This document shows, one piece after another, positions 57,109 through 64,000 of a stretch of 64,000 nucleotides of DNA. The notes beneath the pieces are model-generated. The model did no database searches. It was not told the origin of the DNA and saw nothing but the letters and a program-made list of their open reading frames with translations. Position numbers and translations under genes: made by a program. Numbering within the stretch: position 1 is the stretch's first letter; each line of letters begins with the position of its first letter. Source of the DNA: Nematopogon swammerdamellus (lineage: Eukaryota > Arthropoda > Insecta > Lepidoptera > Adelidae); contig OX336349.1 of NCBI GenBank assembly GCA_946902875.1, positions 10,935,891 through 10,999,890 of the forward strand. The letters run 5' to 3'.

Positions 57109-60100
57109 GATACCTAAAAGGAACAAGAGGGTCAATGTTAATTTACCACCAAAATTATTAATTAAAATGGGTTGGATGCCAGGAAGGGGTTTGGGTAAAA
57201 ATGAGCAGGGTAGGAAAACCCCGATAACCTTGGTTGCACAATGTAACTCTTTTGGAATAGGATACAAATCAAACAAAAGAAAGAAAGAAAATTGTAATAA
57301 TTTAATCAACCAAATAACCAATTGTATAGTATTGTTAAGAGAAAAGGCAATATATAGGAAGAACTTTGATAACGAATTTATTTCAGAATTAAAGGTTACT
57401 TCTGTATTCGAAGACGAAGATTACGAAGAAGACAATGAAACTAGCATACTACCGAAGTTACCGGAGGTACAAGCCAGAATAGACGGTCAATTAATAAATT
57501 GTTTAATTGACACAGGAAGTCAAGTAACTTGTATATCCAAAACTAGCTATGACGAGTTGACAAAAGGCGGGAAAACTTATCCAATCTTACCAATTTCAGC
57601 ATTACATATCATTGGAGCGACAGGACAAAAGTCACCAAGAGTGTGTAAAATGGTATTGTTACCTTTAAATATAATGGGAATAATAATAAACGTACCATGT
57701 TTGATAGTAGAGAAATTGGTGAGACCCATCATACTCGGATACAACTTCTTGGAAGAAAATAATGCAACGATAATATGCAAGACACCAACAGCATTAGAGT
57801 TAAAAGGAACCGTAAATTTAAGAGTGCCATTACATGAGTCCAAAGTAAATAAGAAGGAAGAATATTTAAATAACAACATAACAATTAAAGAAAAGGATAC
57901 TACAAGACAAGAAATTTTTGAATGTTTAGAAAACATAAAAATTATTAGCACACGAGATAAACAAAATTTTGAGAATGTGCTTATAAAACATGAAAAACAA
58001 TTCTCAGAGATTCCAGGCTGTACGCAAAAATATGTACATAAATTAAAATTAATAGACGAAATACCTTTTGTGAAATATGCATACCCTGTACCACATGCTT
58101 ATAGAGGAAAAGTAGCGGAAAAATTGGTTGAAATGGTGAACCAAGGTATATTAATGAAATCCGCTACTCCTTATTCCAGTCCGTTAACTTATACTATAAA
58201 AAAAGATCAAAGTGTAAGAATATTATTAGATGCAAGAACTCTAAACACCAAATTGGAAGGAGAGATAGAAAAACCACCATTGATATCTGAAATATTGCAA
58301 AAATTTCATGGGGTGAAGTACCTAAGTACAATAGATTTAAGCAATGCTTACTTTCAGATCCCGTTACACCCTGACAGTGTGAAATATACAGGATTTACCT
58401 TCTTGAATAGATCATATGTATATTTGCGATTACCACAAGGATTAAAAACTTCAGTTTCAGCTTTTTCCCGTGCAATGTACTTAATATTAGGAGAAGACGT
58501 AACAGATTTCTGTGTAAATTATTTGGACGACATAATAATTTTTACAAAAGGCACCGTGGAAGAACATATTCACCACATAGACATAGTGCTGGATAAATTA
58601 GAAGAAGGCGGATTAACGTGTCGTTTAAAAAAGTGTCAATTCCTAAAGCAAGAAATCAAAATATTAGGACACATAGTTTCACAAAAAGGCATAGAAATGG
58701 ATCCCGAGAAAGTGGAAGCTATAAATGATTTCCCAGTTCCAAAGAAAGTAAGACACCTCAGAGGGTTCCTCGGTTTATGTAATTATTATCGGAAATTTAT
58801 AAAAGACTACGGAACGTCAATACAACCATTATGTGAATTACTAAAAAAGGGAACTAAATGGGATTGGACAAACGACAGACAAACTCAATTTGAAACAGTA
58901 AAAAGTTTATTTTTAAAATCTGTTATGTTAACACATCCTGATTTAACAAAGCAATTCTACTTACAAACGGATTGTTCTGCATATGCTCTTGGTGGATGTC
59001 TTTATCAAATTAACGATGAAGGAGATCACTTAGTAGTAGGGTTTTGCAGCAAAGGATTATCAGCAGCCGAAAGGAAATGGACAGTGAGCGAAAGAGAACT
59101 CTGGGCAGTAATATATTGTTTACGGAAATATGAAACATATCTTAGGGGAGTATCAATCATCATAAGAACGGATCATCAATCCCTAACTTTCCTAAGAACT
59201 TGGAAATTACACAACAGTAGAATAACCAGATGGTTATTGTATTTAAACCAATTTAACTTCATTGTAGAATATGTAAAAGGTACTGAAAATATTTGCGCAG
59301 ATGTATTATCGAGATACACCAATAAAGCAGAGAAAATACAAGAATTAAAGGAAATATGCCCAGAGTTAGCAGCGTTTCGAGTAAAAGGAGTTAACGAATT
59401 GAAGAATAAACTAAAGGATTTAAAAGAACTACAACAGACGGACTTCGCTATGAAGAAAATCGCCGATTCCATAAAAACCCAAATAAAACCCTCAAAACCT
59501 AAAATCAAAACATACGAAATGATAAACAATATATTACACTTTCGCACTGCAGACAATATACCAAAAATAGCAATACCCGAGGGGGAAATAGATAACATCA
59601 TTTGGAGATATCATGAGGAACTAGGACATTTCGGCACTCTAAAAATTAAAGGAGTACTCAGCAAGAAGTATTATTGGCTAAATATGGCAAAAAGAATTAG
59701 GGAAGTACTAAAAACTTGCCATATCTGCCAATTAGCAAAAGTTAATAATGTACGAACTATGGGAAAATTGAGCCCAGTAATCACAAATCACATAGGAGAA
59801 ATAGTACTGGCTGACATATATGGACCACTACCACGATCCAGAGGGGGAATACAATACATATTCATCATTCAGGATGGATTTTCAAAATTTATAAGAATTT
59901 ATCCTTTAAAGAAAGCTAACGCCACGGCTCTTTCGAAATGTTTGAAAAACTTTGTGAAAGTTATCTTCCCTGAAATCATTATGACAGACCAAGGTACACA
60001 ATTCAAATCAATAGTATGGAAAAGATTGATAAATGAATTAGGAATTAAATTAACATACACTTCTGTTTACAATCCAAGACCTAATTGTGTAGAACGAGTA

Positions 60101-60634
60101 TGCAAAGAATTAGGAAGACTGTTTAGAACATACTGTTGTGATAGACATACTAAATGGGGTTTTATAATGAAGGAAGTAGAAGACTGTTACAATGAAATAA
60201 CACACTGTAGTACAGGTTTTGCACCAACATACTTACTAACAGGGAAAACATATCATTCACCAATAGAGAAATTCCTACCAAATATTATAAAAATTAACAA
60301 AGATAAATTAACCGAAGATAGAATTCGTGCTGCAGAAAATATTCGATTAAACGCAGTAGCAAGAATTAAAAGATATAACAAAAAGTATCAAAATGTGGTA
60401 TTTGAAATAGGACAATTAGTAAAATTAAAAACAATACCTAAATCTTCAGCAGAGCAGAAAGTCACGAAAAAATTCTCACTAATTTACGAAGGACCATATA
60501 CCATAGCAGCGACACCTTATAAAAATAATTACACACTAGTACACCCAGACACCGGTAAAATTAGAGGAAACTTTAATACCATACACTTAGAAAAATATTA
60601 TAAAAACAAGAAAGTTAAGGAAAATTGTTGTTGA
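57074..60634 (+). CDS. pol: Pol: G-patch, protease, RT, RNase H, integrase
   Basis: One frame of about 1186 codons is open without a break and has no ATG near its start, consistent with -1 frameshift expression from gag. Domains in order: a G-patch at 57155-57265 (KMGWMPGRGLGKNEQG); a retropepsin with LIDTGS at about 57500 (Asp codon 57509); a reverse transcriptase with LPQGLK and catalytic YLDD at 58520-58531; an RNase H with TDCSA (Asp at 58970), SERELWA and RTDHQSL; an integrase zinc finger (HEELGH, CHICQ); and a DDE core with Asp codons at 59813 and 59987 and Glu at 60092, 35 residues after the second Asp. Order RT-RNase H-integrase is that of Ty3/Gypsy elements. No chromodomain is seen. 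The intact frame suggests recent activity or selection. Confidence 0.9.
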   Translation: MNKVTSTTRLVTIPKRNKRVNVNLPPKLLIKMGWMPGRGLGKNEQGRKTPITLVAQCNSFGIGYKSNKRKKENCNNLINQITNCIVLLREKAIYRKNFDNEFISELKVTSVFEDEDYEEDNETSILPKLPEVQARIDGQLINCLIDTGSQVTCISKTSYDELTKGGKTYPILPISALHIIGATGQKSPRVCKMVLLPLNIMGIIINVPCLIVEKLVRPIILGYNFLEENNATIICKTPTALELKGTVNLRVPLHESKVNKKEEYLNNNITIKEKDTTRQEIFECLENIKIISTRDKQNFENVLIKHEKQFSEIPGCTQKYVHKLKLIDEIPFVKYAYPVPHAYRGKVAEKLVEMVNQGILMKSATPYSSPLTYTIKKDQSVRILLDARTLNTKLEGEIEKPPLISEILQKFHGVKYLSTIDLSNAYFQIPLHPDSVKYTGFTFLNRSYVYLRLPQGLKTSVSAFSRAMYLILGEDVTDFCVNYLDDIIIFTKGTVEEHIHHIDIVLDKLEEGGLTCRLKKCQFLKQEIKILGHIVSQKGIEMDPEKVEAINDFPVPKKVRHLRGFLGLCNYYRKFIKDYGTSIQPLCELLKKGTKWDWTNDRQTQFETVKSLFLKSVMLTHPDLTKQFYLQTDCSAYALGGCLYQINDEGDHLVVGFCSKGLSAAERKWTVSERELWAVIYCLRKYETYLRGVSIIIRTDHQSLTFLRTWKLHNSRITRWLLYLNQFNFIVEYVKGTENICADVLSRYTNKAEKIQELKEICPELAAFRVKGVNELKNKLKDLKELQQTDFAMKKIADSIKTQIKPSKPKIKTYEMINNILHFRTADNIPKIAIPEGEIDNIIWRYHEELGHFGTLKIKGVLSKKYYWLNMAKRIREVLKTCHICQLAKVNNVRTMGKLSPVITNHIGEIVLADIYGPLPRSRGGIQYIFIIQDGFSKFIRIYPLKKANATALSKCLKNFVKVIFPEIIMTDQGTQFKSIVWKRLINELGIKLTYTSVYNPRPNCVERVCKELGRLFRTYCCDRHTKWGFIMKEVEDCYNEITHCSTGFAPTYLLTGKTYHSPIEKFLPNIIKINKDKLTEDRIRAAENIRLNAVARIKRYNKKYQNVVFEIGQLVKLKTIPKSSAEQKVTKKFSLIYEGPYTIAATPYKNNYTLVHPDTGKIRGNFNTIHLEKYYKNKKVKENCC

Positions 60635-60682
60635 AAAATTTTAAATAAAACTGAAAATTTCAGGATTCAAACAAGACTACAG

Positions 60683-61072
60683 ATGGAACAAATAAAATCA
60701 GTAATAATACAACTAACTGAAGAAATGATAACACAAAGACATAAAATACTACAACTCAACATTGAAATAAATATAAAAACAATAAGGAAAGAAGTCCTTT
60801 ACAATAACCAGGAAATTAGCAACAACATCAATAAGGAAATTTTGGAAAACACAGCGAAGTTGGACCAATTGGAAAAGGAAATGAAATTAGAAAGAAAATT
60901 TCATCTTGAGAAACAAAATAAGTTAAGAAAATGCATGAGCATTTACAGAAGATTAGGGAAAATAAAAAATAGAATGATCCTTTTGGAACAAAATAACAGG
61001 GTAGAGAAGGCGAAGATACATAAAGAATTACAAAATTTAAGACTGGCCTGGAAAGAGAATTGTGGAAAATAA
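60683..61072 (+). CDS. Small coiled-coil protein, first 3' frame
   Basis: The 129-residue frame is rich in Lys, Glu, Ile and Leu with long helical heptads (for example LEKEMKLERKFHLEKQNKLR), so a coiled coil is likely. It has no signal peptide, membrane segment or furin site, so it is not a usual retroviral envelope. It follows pol by 48 bases, in the same frame, and an acceptor-like AAATTTCAG|G ends at 60663, 20 bases before its ATG. This suggests expression from a spliced RNA. I do not recognise the family. It sits where env or accessory genes sit in retroviruses; structural or particle-assembly roles are only a guess. Confidence 0.55.
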   Translation: MEQIKSVIIQLTEEMITQRHKILQLNIEINIKTIRKEVLYNNQEISNNINKEILENTAKLDQLEKEMKLERKFHLEKQNKLRKCMSIYRRLGKIKNRMILLEQNNRVEKAKIHKELQNLRLAWKENCGK

Positions 61073-61285
61073 GAAAGCATACATGAACTACATAACACTC
61101 AAAACAAAACAAATAAATAAATAAAATTAAAAAAAAAAAAAAAATAGATACAAAATTAGGATTTCAAAAAAAAAAAAAAAACAAAAACAAAACAAAATAT
61201 TTTATGACCACCTATTTTCAGAGAAAAAGAAAAAAGTTTTGATGAAAATAATTTTTGACAGGTTTTAAGAAGACCAGAAAAAGAC

Positions 61286-61792
61286 ATGATGAATCAGAAG
61301 GAAATAGAGTCGAAAAAGAAAGAATTAATGCAGTTTCAAGAAGAAGAAGAGAAAGAGGAACAATTATTAAAAATAAAAACTTACAGACTCGATATAACAA
61401 AAAGAATGTTAACAATAATGGAAGAAGAATACCAAGAAACAATAGGAACAGAGGAGGAACAGGAGCCAAAAGCAGGGAGCAGACTTCAACATGATTTAAT
61501 CAGAAAGCAGAAACGGTTGGAGAAAGACATAACGCACCATAGGAAAAAGATAAATACCAGGAAAATCAGACGTGAGAAATTAATATCAGAATATGAAGGA
61601 CAACTTAAGCAAATCACACAATTTGTGACGGCGGAAATGGAATGGTTGTCTAAACATAGAAGCAAGAATCAAGAATCAGAAGGGCCTGAGAGAGAAGGAT
61701 CCATCATCAATCCACAGTCAGATTTGATTCCGGTTATAGAAGACTACATAGACCAGAATTTTAATCATATAATTAACACATTGGAGTTTTAA
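61286..61792 (+). CDS. Coiled-coil protein, second 3' frame
   Basis: The 168-residue frame starts with two Met codons. It is dominated by charged helical sequence (KEIESKKKELMQFQEEEEKE, then RKQKRLEKDITHHRKKINTR) and ends in an acidic/hydrophobic tail (VIEDYIDQNFNHIINTLEF). A coiled coil is likely in two segments separated by a short Gly/Glu stretch. It has no membrane segment and no zinc finger. Acceptor-like sites precede it (TATTTTCAG|A at about 61220 and TTTTGACAG|G at about 61260). The first 3' frame lies 213 bases upstream, separated by two poly(A) tracts. The family is not recognised. The shared character of the two frames suggests an old duplication or joint function, but I see no direct sequence match. 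Confidence 0.55.
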   Translation: MMNQKEIESKKKELMQFQEEEEKEEQLLKIKTYRLDITKRMLTIMEEEYQETIGTEEEQEPKAGSRLQHDLIRKQKRLEKDITHHRKKINTRKIRREKLISEYEGQLKQITQFVTAEMEWLSKHRSKNQESEGPEREGSIINPQSDLIPVIEDYIDQNFNHIINTLEF

Positions 61793-61845
61793 AAAAAAAA
61801 AAAAAACTAAATCTAAACAGATTTCATAGTAAAGATATTATTTTG

Positions 61846-62080
61846 TTTTCTAATCATACAGGATGTTTTCCATTCATACAGGTTGTTATCTATTCATACA
61901 GGATGTTTTCTATTCATACAGGATGTTTTCCATTCATACTGGGTGTTTCCATTCATGCAGGGTGTTATCTATTCATACAAGGTGTTATCTATTCATACAG
62001 GATGTTTTCTATTCATACAGGGTGTTTTCCATTCATACTGGATGTCTTCCATTCATACAGGGTGTTTACCTTTCATACAG
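61846..62080 (+). repeat. 20-bp minisatellite, ~12 units
   Basis: The unit reads (T/C)ATTCATACAGGATGTTTTC with small changes (GGTGTTATC and similar). Because 20 is not a multiple of 3 and the unit has no stops, all three plus frames stay open. The peptides (FSIHTGC, YRMFS) are therefore by-products. Each unit contains a pyrimidine-rich stretch ending in CATACAG|G, like a 3' splice site. Confidence 0.85.
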
Positions 62081-62505
62081 GTTTTAGGTTAATTCATGTA
62101 CGTCCCAGCGTGAATTCCTTATAAAAGAGGGGGTCACTTAACGTTCTTTGTTAGGGTTTTAGGTTAATTCACGTGTGTCCCAGCGTGAATTTCTTATAAA
62201 AAGAGGGGGTCACTTAACGTTCTTTGTTAGGGTTTTAGGTTAATTCACGTGTGTCCCAGCGTGAATTTCTTATAAAAAGAGGGGGTCACTTAACGTTCTC
62301 TGTTAGGGTTTTAGGTTAATTCACGTGCGTCCCAGCGTGAATTCCTTATAAAAAGAGGGGGTCACTTAACGTTCTCTGTTAGGGTTTTAGGTTAATTCAC
62401 GTGCGTCCCAGCGTGAATTTCTTATAAAAAGAGGGGGTCACTTAACGTTCTCTGTTAGGGTTTTAGGTTAATTCTTGTGCGTCCCAGCTTGAATTCCTTT
62501 GTTAC
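62079..62505 (+). repeat. 76-bp tandem array, each unit with a TATA box
   Basis: Five full units and a partial sixth repeat with an exact 76-base period after the first. Each unit has a dyad AATTCACG...CGTGAATT (or close), then TATAAAA(A), then GAGGGGGTCACTTAACG. TATA boxes fall at about 62120, 62195, 62271, 62347 and 62423. The sixth lacks the TATA part. Confidence 0.9.
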
Positions 62506-62639
62506 AATATGAGGACATTAACATGTTCAATAGGGTTTAAAATTAAATCTCGCTAGTTCTGGCGTGATGCATCTGTGATAAAAAAATTACAATAAAGAAC
62601 ACAAGTACACATTGTTAATATAAGATTAATTTTAAGGAA

Positions 62640-62945
62640 ATTAATTTTTGTTGCATTTTATGTAATTTAACAGTTTGTAAACAGGTTTAATTTTATAAAA
62701 GAAGATTAATAAAATGATTTTGTTGCATTTCATGTAATTTAACAGGTTGTAAACAGGTTTAATTTTATAGAAGAAAGTTAATAAGATGATTTTTGTTGCA
62801 TTTCATGTAAATTAACAGGTTATAAACAGGTTTAATGTTATTGAAGAAGATTGATAATATGATTTTGATACATTTTATGTAATTTAACAGTATGTAAACA
62901 TGTTTAATTTTATAGAAGAAGGATAATAAAAATGATTTAATAATA
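62640..62945 (+). repeat. ~72-bp tandem array, four units
   Basis: Units start near 62646, 62717, 62791 and 62863 and share TTGTTGCATTT, ATGTAATTTAACAG and AAACAGGTTTAATTTTAT. Two AACAG|GTT acceptor-like words fall in most units. Confidence 0.8.
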
Positions 62946-63617
62946 AAAAAAATTTTTTTCTTTTATTAAAAAAAAAAAAAATAAAGAAAACAATCCTTTT
63001 AAGCATTTACAAACAGGTTAGTATATATTTATAAAAAAAAAAAATTTTTTTGTAAAATATATAAAATATTGACATTTTGTGTTATTTTACAGGTTACAAG
63101 AAAACCGACAATGGAAAAGGATTGTGACAAAATAGAAACCAGAGGAAAATTTTATTTAATGGAATAACTTTGTAAAATAAAGTAAAATTTAAAAAAAAAA
63201 AAAAATTAAATAAAAAAAAAAAAATGTAATTTTATTAAGCGCTTTGTCAAAATTGATTATGTGAAACAACTTACTGTTACGCATAATCGTTACACTATAC
63301 AAAACCTTCTTCAATTTCTATTTTATTATCACGTTATCTATCGGTGACTTTATCATGTTAAGTATGCTTTGTCGGGAGCGAGCGTATTGAATTGTTGATA
63401 GACATAGTTGTGGGGTTACATTCTCATAAATACTGTAAATAAACCACTAGAGTAGTGCTCTTTAAATTATTGTTAAAATAAATAGATTCATGCGGATTAG
63501 AAAATTAAAATTAAACTTCACAGAGTAAGTAAAGTCATGCGGGCGAAAATAAAACTAAAAAAAAAAAAAAAAAAAAATAAATGAATGAAATAAAAAAGAT
63601 AAGAAAATAATGCACTA
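62946..63617 (+). other. A/T-rich 3' region with poly(A) tracts
   Basis: No gene is seen. Poly(A) runs lie near 62967, 63036, 63190, 63209 and 63559. AATAAA-type words near 63437 (AAATAAACCAC) and 63477 (AAAATAAATAG) could be cleavage signals. An acceptor-like TATTTTACAG|G lies near 63093. Confidence 0.4.
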
Positions 63618-63735
63618 CTTGCATAGCCTAAGCCGGAGGTGGTAAGGTATGTTATATGTTCTTCACGGACCCGTTCTGTCCTGCCGAACTGCTTGCATAG
63701 CCTAAGCCAGAGGTGGTAAGGCGTGTATTGCATTG
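63618..63735 (+). repeat. 74-bp duplication
   Basis: CTTGCATAGCCTAAGCC(G/A) with GAGGTGGTAAGG begins at 63618 and again at 63692. (TAA)n follows at about 63766-63790. Confidence 0.8.
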
Positions 63736-64000
63736 TAAACGGTGATGTACTGTTACGGTCCTTACAATAAATAATAATAATAATAATAATTCTCGTCTCC
63801 CGTCGCCGGCGAGAATACCGTCTTTTGTTTTGTCTGTTTGTATAAATTTTGTATAGGTGGTTTATTTTGTAGTTATATAGAATTAATGTAAATATAAAAA
63901 AAAAAAAACGTGAAAATAAAATATGACAAAATAAATAAATAAAATGCTGTTCAGTGAGGGGAGTTAGACTAAATTTCTTCTGAACAAGAAGTAACAAAAA
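63736..64000. other. Window end, no recognised gene
   Basis: (TAA)n, a small TCTCG...CGAGA hairpin near 63793-63814 and a poly(A) run near 63897. The candidate retroelement is not closed by an LTR before the window ends. Confidence 0.4.

Noticed and set aside
61843..62124. Three overlapping plus frames in the 20-bp array
   Set aside because: A stop-free 20-base unit opens every frame; the repeated peptide is not evidence of a gene.
1..64000. CRISPR arrays, bacterial operons or phage genes
   Set aside because: Repeat families, composition and gene types are those of an insect nuclear genome; the tandem arrays have no unique spacers of CRISPR type.

Overview
This window looks like gene-poor DNA from a moth or butterfly (Lepidoptera). 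The evidence is the repeat content: many diverged copies of a dispersed repeat that opens with a 'CAAGTGCGAGTCGAACTCGCGC...GGGTTCCGTA' head and closes with a GACA-rich run, copies of a repeat carrying 'AAGTCGGTTCAATG', an insect-type (TTAGG)n block, mariner-family transposons and chromovirus-free Ty3/Gypsy-type coding sequence. I see no convincing host protein-coding exon, so the window is most simply intergenic or intronic. All long intact reading frames belong to retroelements.

Layout. From 1 to about 37 kb there is old, AT-rich DNA with GC-rich patches near 1.6, 18.7, 22.6-24.1 and 30.2-30.6 kb. Set into it are fossils of LINEs (2.9, 4.2, 6.6, 9.3, 20.4 kb), tRNA-derived SINE pieces (0.35, 16.0, 36.4 kb), a DD37D (maT-type) mariner relic with both inverted ends (20872-22110), an internally deleted DD34D mariner (32888-33814, minus), a non-autonomous hAT-type element with a LINE fragment nested in it (20180-20718), fold-back elements (4.8, 15.9-16.4, 35.4 kb) and a 1.8 kb insertion made of inverted minisatellite arrays (26661-28503). 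An interstitial telomeric block lies at 36603-36643. From 37.46 to about 40.5 kb, on the minus strand, lies a LINE whose 878-residue endonuclease/reverse transcriptase frame is open but carries apparent in-frame deletions.

From about 42.9 kb to the window end the DNA changes character. At 43.0-44.34 kb are diverged ~80 bp modules with dyads of the type CGTGTC...GACACG, ending in a TATA box, an initiator and, 53 bases further on, a good splice donor. From 44.4 to 55.4 kb the plus strand is G/T-rich, has no credible genes, and contains duplicated modules, including a near-identical triple repeat, and poly(A) tracts. From 56.1 to 61.8 kb the plus strand is A-rich and encodes an intact Gypsy-type gag and pol, followed by two small coiled-coil frames. 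Gag and pol are joined by a textbook -1 frameshift site: heptamer G GGA AAC directly before the gag stop, with a 9-bp hairpin 8 bases downstream. Pol opens with a G-patch, then protease, reverse transcriptase, RNase H and integrase. The 3' region (61.8-63.7 kb) is a series of tandem arrays: a 20-bp array ending in CAG|G, five 76-bp units each with a TATAAAA box, and a ~72-bp array.

My reading (inference) is that 42.9-64 kb is one large, plus-strand-transcribed retroelement or a domesticated derivative of one, in which a short leader exon near 44.4 kb could be spliced to acceptors before gag and before each 3' frame. I could not find a second LTR or a primer-binding site, so the ends are not defined; the window stops before any 3' LTR could be seen.
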